Shown piece by piece: positions 37,495-45,338 of a DNA stretch of 64,000 bases. Numbering within the stretch: position 1 is the first letter of the stretch; each line of letters starts with the position of its first letter. The translations under genes and the position numbers were made by a program. The notes beneath the pieces are model-generated. The model searched no databases, was not told where the DNA came from, and saw only the letters and a program-made list of their open reading frames with translations. Origin of the DNA: Pseudomonas sp. B21-015 (GTDB lineage Bacteria > Pseudomonadota > Gammaproteobacteria > Pseudomonadales > Pseudomonadaceae); the NCBI RefSeq assembly GCF_024749285.1, contig NZ_CP087196.1:2294001-2358000 (forward strand). The letters run 5' to 3'.

Positions 37495-38825
37495 AGGGGG
37501 GGAATCCGGATACCGCGCTGCCCGCCAGGCGCGCGCTGTGGCGGCGATGGGGAACGTTGCCGATATTTTCTCATTACAACCGCCTGGTAGCCCTGGTGCT
37601 TGCACTCAATATTGCGGCACTGGCGCATGGGCTGACCGCCGGGCAGTGGTGGACATCCTCGGGGATTGTCCTTGAGGCGCTGTCGGGTTTGGTGGTGGCC
37701 AATCTGTCGATGGCGATTTTGATTCGCCAGCAATACATCATCAATCTGCTGTTCTGGCTGGCAACCCGGGCGCCCACTTGCTGGCCGCTTGCGATTCGCC
37801 GCTCACTGGCCAAGGTTTACCACTTCGGCGGCTTGCACAGCGGCGGCGCGCTGGCAGCCATTGGCTGGTTCGCGGTGTTGAGTGGCTCCTTGAGCTGGCA
37901 TTGGATTGAGGGTCTGAACGGGGTTTCTCTGGCGCTGCTAGGGGTGAGCGCCGGGTTGCTGGGCATCTTGCTGTTGGTGGCGATCATGGCGCATCCACGG
38001 ATTCGCGCACGTTTTCACAACGGGTTCGAGCGAATGCACCGCTTTGGTGGATGGACCGCGCTCGCCCTGTTCTGGGTATGGACCGTTCTGTTTGTCCGGG
38101 ACCAGAATCTGCAGACTCCCGTGCATGAGGCGCTGTCGACGTCGGTGGCATTCTGGATGCTGATTGTGCTGACGTTCAGCATCGCCTTGCCATGGTTGCG
38201 TCTGCGTAAAGTGCCGGTGCAACTGATCAGGCCTTCTCCTCATGCGGTAATAGCCCGTTTTGGCCATGTCACGCCGTTTGCCGGCTCGTCCAACGCTATC
38301 AGTCGCAACCCGCTTATGGAGTGGCACTCCTTTGCCAATATTCCCACACCAGGTGAGGCGGGTTTTCGCCTGATCATTTCCCGGGCAGGTGACTGGACCG
38401 GCGAGTTCATCGAACAGATGCCGACTCATGTCTGGGTCAAAGGCATTACCACTGCCGGCGTGGCACACATTGAAACCCTGTTCAAATCGGTGGTGTACAT
38501 CGCCACGGGCAGCGGCATCGGACCGGTATTGCCCCATTTGCTGGCCAAACAGGTACCGATACGGCTGGTCTGGTCGACCCGCAGCCCCCGAAAAACCTAC
38601 GGTGACGAACTGGTGGAAGAGATCCTGCGGGCCAATCCTGATGCCTTGATTTGGGACACTGACGTGCTCGGCAAGCCAGACCTTGTGCAATTGGCCTATG
38701 ACGCGGTGCGAACGTTCGGTGCCGAGGCGGTGATCTGCATTTCTAACCAGACGCTCACTCAGCGAGTGGTTGAGGAAATGGAGGCACGGGGCATTCCGGC
38801 TTATGGCGCGATCTGGGATTCCTGA
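37491..38825 (+). CDS. Six-helix membrane protein with ferredoxin-reductase-like FAD/NAD domain
   Basis: A 444-residue predicted inner-membrane flavoprotein. Six hydrophobic helices fill residues about 25-240 (for example [17 protein letters not shown] and [17 protein letters not shown]). Histidines in [12 protein letters not shown] and RMHRFGGW could matter for haem or quinone but do not form the usual ferric-reductase set. The C-terminal half is FNR-like: [15 protein letters not shown] (FAD region) and [18 protein letters not shown] (NAD(P) site, near 335). It resembles the TmpA-type membrane flavoproteins of fungi, some of which accompany adenylation domains. Coupled to both neighbours (ATGA before, TGATG after). 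Confidence 0.7.
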   Translation: MKGGNPDTALPARRALWRRWGTLPIFSHYNRLVALVLALNIAALAHGLTAGQWWTSSGIVLEALSGLVVANLSMAILIRQQYIINLLFWLATRAPTCWPLAIRRSLAKVYHFGGLHSGGALAAIGWFAVLSGSLSWHWIEGLNGVSLALLGVSAGLLGILLLVAIMAHPRIRARFHNGFERMHRFGGWTALALFWVWTVLFVRDQNLQTPVHEALSTSVAFWMLIVLTFSIALPWLRLRKVPVQLIRPSPHAVIARFGHVTPFAGSSNAISRNPLMEWHSFANIPTPGEAGFRLIISRAGDWTGEFIEQMPTHVWVKGITTAGVAHIETLFKSVVYIATGSGIGPVLPHLLAKQVPIRLVWSTRSPRKTYGDELVEEILRANPDALIWDTDVLGKPDLVQLAYDAVRTFGAEAVICISNQTLTQRVVEEMEARGIPAYGAIWDS

Positions 38826-38881
38826 TGTTTGCCAAAGGCATTTTTCAGTCAAACCTTTCACAGGTATTCAATGAGGTCACT

Positions 38882-39646
38882 ATGCACACACTGATCGAAC
38901 GTCATGATCGAGTCGTATTGATTCGTCTCGATCGCCCCCAAGCCAGGAATGCTTTGAGCTCGGCCCTGATGCGCGAACTGCTGGACACATTGCAACAGCT
39001 GGACCGCGACCCCGGGGTCGGCTGTTTCGTGATCACCGGGACGGCGGATTTTTTTGCGGCTGGCGCCGATATCAAGGAAATGTACGAAAAGTCTTATCTG
39101 GACATGGTCCACGAAGACTATTTTGCTGAGTGGGAGGCCTTTGCTGCGTTACGTACGCCCAAACTGGCCGCTGTTGCCGGTTATGCGTACGGTGGCGGTT
39201 GTGAGTTGGCGATGATGTGCGATCTGATCTTTGCTGCGGATACCGCCCGCTTTGGCCAACCGGAGATCAGGTTGGGGGTGATGCCTGGTATGGGAGGGAC
39301 CCAGCGTCTGACACGGCTGATAGGCAAGTCGAAGGCCATGGATATGATTCTGACCGGACGCTCGATGTCGGCTGAGGAGGCTGAGCGAGCAGGGTTGGTA
39401 TCGCGTGTGATTTCTGCCAGCGATCTGCTGGAACAATCCTTGGCCGCGGCGCAGATAATTGCCGGTTTCGCCAAGACAGCCACACTGGCTGCGCGAGAAG
39501 CAGTGGACCGTGCACTGGAGTCAGGATTGCGCGATGGCCTTCTTTTCGAGCGAAGAGTGTTTCATGGTTTGTTTGCCACGGGGGGGCAAAAGGAAGGTAT
39601 GCAGGCTTTTTTGGAGAAGCGTGAGCCGTGTTTCAACCCGGTTTGA
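38882..39646 (+). CDS. Enoyl-CoA hydratase/isomerase (crotonase) family protein
   Basis: Crotonase-fold protein of 254 residues from ATG 38882 (GAGGT upstream, homologue-like start [20 protein letters not shown]). An ATG at 38825 overlaps the previous stop (TGATG) and would add 19 residues. Oxyanion-hole words [10 protein letters not shown] and [16 protein letters not shown] are intact. The residues expected to catalyse hydration lie in [19 protein letters not shown] (Glu in PEIRLG and Gly/Glu position later), fitting hydratase-type activity. As third gene of the adenylation operon it probably acts on a CoA or acyl intermediate of the same pathway. Confidence 0.85.
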   Translation: MHTLIERHDRVVLIRLDRPQARNALSSALMRELLDTLQQLDRDPGVGCFVITGTADFFAAGADIKEMYEKSYLDMVHEDYFAEWEAFAALRTPKLAAVAGYAYGGGCELAMMCDLIFAADTARFGQPEIRLGVMPGMGGTQRLTRLIGKSKAMDMILTGRSMSAEEAERAGLVSRVISASDLLEQSLAAAQIIAGFAKTATLAAREAVDRALESGLRDGLLFERRVFHGLFATGGQKEGMQAFLEKREPCFNPV

Positions 39647-39700
39647 CCCAACCTTGAGGATTCGTCGCTAGCGGTGCTTTGAAAGAAACTACAGTTCAGG

Positions 39701-39726
39701 GGGAATAATCCTACGTGACGTTCGTC
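39701..39726 (+). promoter_or_regulatory. Candidate ECF promoter of the peroxidase/cytochrome operon
   Basis: GGGAATAA, 14 bases, CGTC, with the same spacing as at 35684-35709. It lies 44 bases before the peroxidase ATG. Confidence 0.7.
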
Positions 39727-39769
39727 TCATAGCTCTTTTCCCCTGTGGCCCACGGCCCTGGAGACTTTC

Positions 39770-40861
39770 ATGGTTGATCGCTCATCTACAACAGGGCCGT
39801 CTCGGCCGCCCCTGAGCACCGCGAGCCTGACGTTGCGCCTGACCGGTATTGCCGTGGTGGTCGCTGCGCTGGTCGGGGCTTTTGCCTACGTCAACGGCAC
39901 ACTCGACCCACAGCGTCTGACGCCGAAAGCGTTGATCAATGTGTTGGAGAAAAACAACGGTGTGCACCCGGGGTTCCGTCGTAACCACGCCAAAGGGGTG
40001 TGCGTGATCGGGCATTTCGAGAGCAGCGGCCAGGCGCGCGAGTACTCCAGCGCCCAAGTGTTCAGTGAAGCGCGGACCCCGGTGGTCGGGCGTTTCGCAC
40101 TGCCTGCCGGCAACCCTTACGCACCAGACAACAGTGTGCCGATCCGCAGCCTGGCGTTGCGTTTCACCCAGGCCAACGGTCAGCAGTGGCGCACCGGGAT
40201 GAACAGCATGCCGGTGTTCCCGGTGGGCACGCCCGAGGCGTTCTATCAGTTGCAACAAGCGCAGGCGCCGGACCCTGCGACCGGCAAACCGAACCCTGCG
40301 GCTGTTCCGGCGTTCTTCGGTTCTCACCCGGAAGCCGCGCCGTTCCTTGCCTGGATCAAAACCGCCAAACCTTCTGCCAGTTATGCGACGCAGACTTATA
40401 ACAGCGTCAACGCGTTTTACCTGGTGAACGCAGCCGGTCAGCGGCAAGCGGTGCGCTGGAGCATGACACCAGTGGCTCAGGACGCGGCGGGTGCGACGGC
40501 AGCGGAGGGCGCTGACTTCCTCGAAAAAGATTTGGTTCAGCGCTTGTCCGCCGGACCATTGCGTTGGCAGTTGAACATTACCCTGGCGAACCCCGGGGAC
40601 CCGGTCAACGACGCGAGCAAGGCCTGGCCCGAGGGTAGAAAAGTGCTGAACGCCGGCACGCTGGTGCTCGAAAGCACCCAGCCGCAACTCAATGGCGAGT
40701 GCCGTGACATCAACTACGACCCGCTGGTGTTGCCCAGCGGTATCGAAGGCTCCGACGACCCGCTGCTTGCCGCTCGCTCAGCGGGTTACGCCCGTTCCTA
40801 CCTGCGCCGCACCAGCGAAGTGAAGCAGTTGCCCAACGCCAAACAGGAGTCTCAACAATGA
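39770..40861 (+). CDS. Catalase-family peroxidase (SrpA-like), membrane-anchored
   Basis: A 363-residue small-subunit catalase relative. An N-terminal helix (LTGIAVVVAALVGAFAYVNG, about 25-44) anchors or exports it. Haem-site features: distal His in GFRRNHAKGVCVIGHF (near residue 73), NSMPVFPVGTPEAFY, and the proximal Tyr in RSAGYARSYLRR near the C-terminus. These proteins usually act as peroxidases rather than full catalases. CTGGAG precedes the ATG. It overlaps the next gene by ATGA, so it is coupled to cytochrome b561, and it is preceded by the ECF motif. Confidence 0.9.
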   Translation: MVDRSSTTGPSRPPLSTASLTLRLTGIAVVVAALVGAFAYVNGTLDPQRLTPKALINVLEKNNGVHPGFRRNHAKGVCVIGHFESSGQAREYSSAQVFSEARTPVVGRFALPAGNPYAPDNSVPIRSLALRFTQANGQQWRTGMNSMPVFPVGTPEAFYQLQQAQAPDPATGKPNPAAVPAFFGSHPEAAPFLAWIKTAKPSASYATQTYNSVNAFYLVNAAGQRQAVRWSMTPVAQDAAGATAAEGADFLEKDLVQRLSAGPLRWQLNITLANPGDPVNDASKAWPEGRKVLNAGTLVLESTQPQLNGECRDINYDPLVLPSGIEGSDDPLLAARSAGYARSYLRRTSEVKQLPNAKQESQQ

Positions 40862-41406
40862 GTGCTCAACCGAACCATTTCGCACCTTTGGCGCGGCTGC
40901 TGCACTGGCTGATGGCGCTGATGATCATTGCGATGCTGTTTATCGGCGCGGGCATGGTGGCCTCGGTGTCCGAGCGTCATGAATGGCTGATCCATCTGCA
41001 CAAGCCTTTGGGCATTGCGATTCTGCTGTTGGTGGTCGTGCGCCTGGCCGTGCGTTTTTCGACCCGGCAACCATCGCTGCCGGCGGACTTGCCGGGTTGG
41101 CAGGTGCTGGCGGCGAAGGCCTCGCATGTTTTGCTGTACGCTTTGATGCTGATTTTGCCGCTGCTGGGCTGGGCGATGATTTCGGCGGCTGGCGATCCGG
41201 TAATGCTCAGTCGTTCGTTGCAGTTGCCGTCGATCCTGCCGGCCAATGCGCAAGTGTTTGCGTTTCTGCGCAAGGCGCATGGGTATTTGGCGTATCTGCT
41301 GTTTCTGACCGTGCTGCTGCACCTGGCGGCGGCGTTGTTTCACGGTTGGGTGCGCCGCGATGACGTGCTGGACAGCATGTTGCGAGGCAGGGAGCGCGAT
41401 TTGTAG
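40858..41406 (+). CDS. Cytochrome b561 family protein, coupled to the peroxidase
   Basis: A 182-residue four-helix di-haem membrane protein. Haem-ligand candidates: H in ARLLHWLMALMII (near 18), HEWLIHLHKPLGI, ASHVLLYALMLILPLLGW and LHLAAALFHGW. It overlaps the catalase-family gene by 4 bases, so it likely passes electrons from the quinone pool to that peroxidase in the periplasm. It diverges from the cytochrome at 28130. Confidence 0.9.
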   Translation: MSAQPNHFAPLARLLHWLMALMIIAMLFIGAGMVASVSERHEWLIHLHKPLGIAILLLVVVRLAVRFSTRQPSLPADLPGWQVLAAKASHVLLYALMLILPLLGWAMISAAGDPVMLSRSLQLPSILPANAQVFAFLRKAHGYLAYLLFLTVLLHLAAALFHGWVRRDDVLDSMLRGRERDL

Positions 41407-41427
41407 CAGCCTGCGGCAGCTGCTACA
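41402..41427. terminator. Hairpin between convergent genes
   Basis: TGTAGCAGC / GCTGCTACA with 8-base loop CTGCGGCA. The bases match a short form of the CTGCGGCAGC repeat family; there is no T-run. Confidence 0.5.
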
Positions 41428-41429
41428 GG

Positions 41430-42632
41430 TCAGCGTGAAGCTGCTTCCACAGGTTGGTCCTTCGGGGCCAACGTCAACCACCAATAGATCAACGCCACGG
41501 CGTTGATACCTGCACCCAGCCAGCACACCGCGATCCAGCCGCCCAAGGCATACATCGCCGTCGAACCGATCGAGCCCAAGGCGCTGCCGATCGAATAGAA
41601 CAGCATATAGCCGGCGGTGAGTCGGCTTTGCGCTTCGGGGCGCACGTTGTAGATCATGCTCTGACTGGTGACATGAACGGCTTGCAGCCCCAAGTCCAGC
41701 GTAATGACCCCCAGCAACAACGCCCACAGCGACGATTGAGTGAGGGCGATGGGCAGCCATGAGGCGAGCATCAGCAACAACGACAGTCCGCTGGTCCATT
41801 GACCCAGCCCGCGATCGGCTAAGTGCCCGGCTCGGGCGGCGGCCAGTGCGCCGGCGGCCCCGGCCAGGCCAAACAATCCGATTTCGGTGTGGGACAGTGA
41901 AAGCGGTGGGGCGCTCAGCGGTAATACCAGAGGGGTCCACAGCACCATGGCGCTGGCGAAGGTCAACAGGGCGAGCATAGCCCGTTGACGCAACACCGGT
42001 TCTTCCTTGAACAACGTGAAAACCGAGCCGATCAATGCACCGTAAGCGCTATCCGGTCGCGGATCTTCGTGCTTGGGCAGCACGCGAAACAACAGCAACG
42101 CCATCACCAGGGTTAATCCGGCGGACAACAGATAGATCGAGCGCCAACCGGCCAGATCAGCCATGCCGCCTGCCACCGTTCGTGCCAACAGAATACCGAC
42201 GACGATGCCGCTGGTGATCACCCCCACCACACGTCCACGTTGCGCCGGGATGGCCAGGGTCGCGGCGTAGGCCACCAGAACTTGCGTCACCACCGCCAGC
42301 AACCCGGTCAGCGCCATGCCGAGCAGCAACCAAGCGCTGTTCGGTGCTAACGCGATCATCAACAAGGCCAGTGCCGACAGCAGGGTTTGCAGGACGATTA
42401 ATCGGCGACGGTTGAGCAGATCCCCCAGAGGGACCAGCAACAACAGGCCCACGCCATAGCCGATCTGGGTGAGGGTGACGACGATGCCGATGGTTGCCGG
42501 GTCCATGGCGAAGGCCTCGGCCATGGCATCGAGCAGCGGTTGTGCGTAATACACATTGCCGACGGCTAAGCCGCAGGCCACGGCAAATAGCAGCACTACG
42601 GCGCCGCTTAACGGATGATCAGGTTTCATCAC
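41430..42632 (-). CDS. MFS transporter, likely efflux
   Basis: Twelve-helix major facilitator of 400 residues in the DHA/YnfM-like group. Helices begin at VVLLFAVACGLAVGNVYYAQ; motif A is PLGDLLNRRRLIVLQ (near 68-82), and the helix-5 efflux-type stretch SGIVVGILLARTVAGGMAD is present. Divergent from an HxlR regulator across a short promoter region with an inverted repeat, so it is probably repressed by that regulator. Substrate unknown. Confidence 0.87.
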   Translation of the reverse strand: MMKPDHPLSGAVVLLFAVACGLAVGNVYYAQPLLDAMAEAFAMDPATIGIVVTLTQIGYGVGLLLLVPLGDLLNRRRLIVLQTLLSALALLMIALAPNSAWLLLGMALTGLLAVVTQVLVAYAATLAIPAQRGRVVGVITSGIVVGILLARTVAGGMADLAGWRSIYLLSAGLTLVMALLLFRVLPKHEDPRPDSAYGALIGSVFTLFKEEPVLRQRAMLALLTFASAMVLWTPLVLPLSAPPLSLSHTEIGLFGLAGAAGALAAARAGHLADRGLGQWTSGLSLLLMLASWLPIALTQSSLWALLLGVITLDLGLQAVHVTSQSMIYNVRPEAQSRLTAGYMLFYSIGSALGSIGSTAMYALGGWIAVCWLGAGINAVALIYWWLTLAPKDQPVEAASR

Positions 42633-42656
42633 GGGTTTCCTTTTGTGGTTTCAAAA

Positions 42657-42690
42657 TAAAACCAGTTGTACGGTAGAGAGTCTGGTTTTA
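42657..42690. promoter_or_regulatory. Inverted-repeat operator candidate for the HxlR regulator
   Basis: TAAAACCAG and CTGGTTTTA, perfect 9-base arms separated by 16 bases, in the 93-base gap between the divergent MFS and hxlR genes. Confidence 0.6.
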
Positions 42691-42725
42691 TATTGCAACC
42701 ACATTGATTGTCGGCGGACGCGGTT

Positions 42726-43172
42726 ATGGTTAAACGTACAAGCATGGAAGGCGCCGAGTGCCCGGTCGCCCGTTCACTGGACGCGATAGGGGATTGGTGG
42801 TCGCTATTGATCGTGCGCGATGCGTTCGATGGTCTGCGGCGATTTGGTGAGTTCCAGCGCAATCTGGGCATGGCCAAGAACATTCTCTCGGCGCGCCTGC
42901 GCACATTGGTGGCCCACGGGATTTTCGATCTGGTGCCGGCGTCGGACGGCAGTGCGTATCAGGAGTACGTGCTGACGGAGAAGGGCAAGGGTCTGTTTCC
43001 GTTGATCATCGGGTTGCGGCAGTGGGGCGAGGCGTTTTTCTATGAGGCGGGGGAGGCGCATTCGCGGGTGGTCGATCGTGAGAACGGTCGACCGGTGCGG
43101 CCGCTGGAATTGCGCGCCGAGGATGGGCGGTTGCTGGGGCCCCAGGATTGTGTGCGGATCCCGGCTGAGTAA
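42726..43172 (+). CDS. HxlR-family transcriptional regulator
   Basis: Winged-helix regulator of 148 residues (ATG at 42726; the frame from 42708 is less likely but possible). It shows the HxlR signature CPVARSLDAIGDWWSLLIVRDA with the family cysteine near residue 13, RFGEFQRNLGMAKNILSARL and a C-terminal extension. These proteins often sense oxidants or electrophiles through the cysteine. Divergent from the MFS exporter, with a dyad between them. Confidence 0.88.
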   Translation: MVKRTSMEGAECPVARSLDAIGDWWSLLIVRDAFDGLRRFGEFQRNLGMAKNILSARLRTLVAHGIFDLVPASDGSAYQEYVLTEKGKGLFPLIIGLRQWGEAFFYEAGEAHSRVVDRENGRPVRPLELRAEDGRLLGPQDCVRIPAE

Positions 43173-43183
43173 AACATCAAAAA

Positions 43184-43218
43184 ATCGCAGCCTTGTTGGA
43201 ACTGCTGAAGGCTGCGAT
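43184..43218. repeat. Short inverted repeat (ATCGCAGCCTT type)
   Basis: ATCGCAGCCTT / AAGGCTGCGAT with a 13-base loop between convergent genes; short form of the family at 21199 and 59831. May serve as terminator. Confidence 0.65.
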
Positions 43219-43235
43219 CTTCGATATTCAAATAA

Positions 43236-44387
43236 TCAACGCAGAGCATCGACCATGTCGGCAATGGTCGTCAGCACATCCTTGCCCAACTGCTTCGATC
43301 GCTTACCCGACCAGCCAGTCAGCGCATTTGGCGCGTCGTTGTTATCTTTGAAGGGCATTTCCAGGGTCAACGACAGGCAGTCGAACTTCTGACCGACACT
43401 GTTACAGGCCAGAGTCATGTTGGCTTTACCGGGCTCGTCGCGGGTGTAGCCGTGTTTGGTCTGGAAGTCTTTGGTCAGGTGCTTCAGATGGCTGCGGAAG
43501 CGCTCTTCGAGTTTTTCGATCCGCGGTGTATAGCCAGGGTTGCCTTCACAGCCGGCGGTGAACACGTAGGGGATTTCTTCATCGCCATGGATGTCGAGGA
43601 ACAGGTCGACGCCATACTTTTCCATCTGTTGCTGAACGAACAGCACTTCCGGGCTGATTTCCTGGCTGGCGCTCTGCCAGGCACGGTTCAGGTCCTGGCC
43701 CATGGCGTTAGTACGCAAATGACCGTGGAAGGCACCGTCCGGGTTCATGTTCGGCACCAGGTACAGGTCGGCGCTGGCCAGGAGTTTCTTCAGAACCGGG
43801 TCGTCGTGTTTTTCCAGACGCTCGATCACGCCTTCCATGAACCACTCGGCCATGTGTTCGCCGGGGTGTTGCTGGGCGATGATCCAGACCTTGCGCTGGC
43901 CTTCGGCGCCAGTGCCTTTGTGTAATAGCTGGATGTCGCGACCTTCAACGCTCTTGCCGGTGGCCAGCAGTTCGGTGCCGGCCTTGGAGAGTGCCTGCTC
44001 GATCAGCCAATCGTGACGGCCACGGCTGTAGGGTTCGAAATAGGCGAACCAGGCGTGGGTGGCGGCGGCTTCCAGGCTGAAACGCAGGCAGTCGCCTTCG
44101 AAGATGGTCGGCACGCGGAACCAGTTGACGTGGTCGTAGGATGCCACCGCCTGATAGCCATCCCAAGCCTTGTTATACGAGGATTTACTGGCGTTGTTCA
44201 GACGAAACCAATGCTCCTGACCGACGTGCAGACCGCTGGCCTTGAAGTGGAACCACTGGAAATGCTGGCTGCGGGTGTCTGGCCTGATGGCCAGCAGCGC
44301 TTGCAGAGGATTGCTGATATCCAGCACTTCAATGTTGCCGCTGTCGAAGTTTGCGCTGATGTCGAAAGAAGATTTAGCCACGGCCAT
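43236..44387 (-). CDS. M14-family metallocarboxypeptidase (cytosolic carboxypeptidase-like)
   Basis: A 383-residue zinc carboxypeptidase resembling bacterial relatives of the cytosolic carboxypeptidases (M14D). Zinc ligands: His and Glu in QQHPGEHMAEWF (H-x2-E, near residue 168) and a later His in LFLDIHGDEEIPYVF. The conserved NMNPDGAFHGHLRTNAMGQDLNR is split here only by citation length. Catalytic Glu probably in LTLEMPFKD. An N-terminal beta domain (FDISANFDSGNIEVLDIS) is typical of this branch. No signal peptide. Natural substrate unknown. Confidence 0.86.
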   Translation of the reverse strand: MAVAKSSFDISANFDSGNIEVLDISNPLQALLAIRPDTRSQHFQWFHFKASGLHVGQEHWFRLNNASKSSYNKAWDGYQAVASYDHVNWFRVPTIFEGDCLRFSLEAAATHAWFAYFEPYSRGRHDWLIEQALSKAGTELLATGKSVEGRDIQLLHKGTGAEGQRKVWIIAQQHPGEHMAEWFMEGVIERLEKHDDPVLKKLLASADLYLVPNMNPDGAFHGHLRTNAMGQDLNRAWQSASQEISPEVLFVQQQMEKYGVDLFLDIHGDEEIPYVFTAGCEGNPGYTPRIEKLEERFRSHLKHLTKDFQTKHGYTRDEPGKANMTLACNSVGQKFDCLSLTLEMPFKDNNDAPNALTGWSGKRSKQLGKDVLTTIADMVDALR

Positions 44388-44663
44388 AGTCGGTTCCTGA
44401 ATATGATTTTTATGGCTGCTACTTTACACGCAAGGGAGGGAGAAACCGGGGGAAATTGCGGGGTTGAAAGGGGGGGCGTCCTCCTTGACGCCGATGCAGC
44501 TTAGAGACTGCGCGATTGATTCTCAAGTGCTATTTTCATTAGTTTGGCCCAATGCTGCCGGGCGTCTCTCGCTAGCAGATATTGTTTTGATATCATCCGC
44601 GCCAATCGAATTTGCAGCACCCCCAGACTTCATTAGCCTGAAGCCAAAGCCAGACTAACTGGC

Positions 44664-44775
44664 AAAAAAAAACCCGGCAAAAAGCCGGGTCAAAAACCGT
44701 GATTAGCCTGATGAGGAGATAGTCCAGGAGACCGACCTAAGGTCTCTTGGTCCATCGACTGATCTCGCGATCAGT
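44664..44775 (-). ncRNA. prrF: PrrF iron-responsive small RNA
   Basis: Minus-strand sRNA of about 112 bases. It begins with a hairpin (ACTGATCGCGAGATCAGT). The conserved PrrF core, containing CATCAGGCTAATCACGG, follows, and the RNA ends in the terminator ACCCGGC-TTTTT-GCCGGGT and a T-run. It lies directly behind a Fur box. PrrF RNAs are known to repress iron-containing proteins (for example sodB, aconitase, succinate dehydrogenase) when iron is scarce. Only one copy lies here; in P. aeruginosa two copies are in tandem. It fills the 480-base gap between the carboxypeptidase and DUF3077 genes; I see nothing else in it. Confidence 0.93.
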
Positions 44776-44778
44776 CGA

Positions 44779-44810
44779 TGCAATAATAATCATTATCATT
44801 TATAAGTCAA
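44779..44810 (-). promoter_or_regulatory. Fur box and promoter of prrF
   Basis: Minus strand: TTGACT (44810-44805), 16-base spacer, TATTAT (44788-44783). The Fur box starting GATAATGATTATTATTG (44797-44779) matches the 19-base consensus at 14 positions and covers the -10 and start site. Confidence 0.87.
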
Positions 44811-44867
44811 ATTTTTTTACCTGCGCGATTGGAAAGTTTTTCCTGTCCCCTCCAAAGCGCTCCCGCC

Positions 44868-45209
44868 TCAATCGTTCCGATCGCCCTCCAGGGATCGGTC
44901 GAGCATCGCCTTGGCCATGTCGATCATATGCACCGTAGAAAACGCCAGATCCCGGCTTGCGCCCTGCAGCTGGTTGGCTGATTCATTCGCGGTGGCGGCG
45001 GCACACCGCAACAGATCCGAAGCATGGACCAGCGCCTCTTCGCAACTGATGCTACGGTTCACATCAAAGAAGCGTTCTTCGTTGGTCACTTCTGACACAG
45101 CTGGTTTCAAGTAATAGTCCAGTGCCCGTTGCGCGGCGGCAGAGCCTTTTGGCGAGGTGAGGCTGGTGTCGATTTGCATGTCGGGCAGGGTATTGCTGGG
45201 GATGGTCAT
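44868..45209 (-). CDS. DUF3077 domain-containing protein
   Basis: A 113-residue protein (start at ATG 45209; the longer frame to 45443 overlaps the divergent regulator's control region). It matches DUF3077, common in Pseudomonas: SCEEALVHASDLLRCAAATA and LAFSTVHMIDMAKAMLDRSL. Predicted helical and soluble. Many copies occur next to PrtR/CI-like regulators, as here, but no function is established. Confidence 0.82.
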   Translation of the reverse strand: MTIPSNTLPDMQIDTSLTSPKGSAAAQRALDYYLKPAVSEVTNEERFFDVNRSISCEEALVHASDLLRCAAATANESANQLQGASRDLAFSTVHMIDMAKAMLDRSLEGDRND

Positions 45210-45338
45210 GATGATGGCAAGCTCCGTGATAGATTCAAATCCGTGAGCCCAGCTTAGTACGTACTGTATTTGTGTCTTGAATTTAAATACTACAATTTGT
45301 GTTTTGTTGGTCGGAGTACCCCCCGTATCGTGCCGCAC

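Noticed and set aside
35638..39769. Insertion sequence or integron around the adenylation cassette
   Set aside because: No transposase, integrase, terminal inverted repeats or target duplication could be seen at either edge.
44747..44938. A 63-codon frame with a poly-isoleucine stretch
   Set aside because: The isoleucine codons are the Fur box and prrF promoter read as protein.
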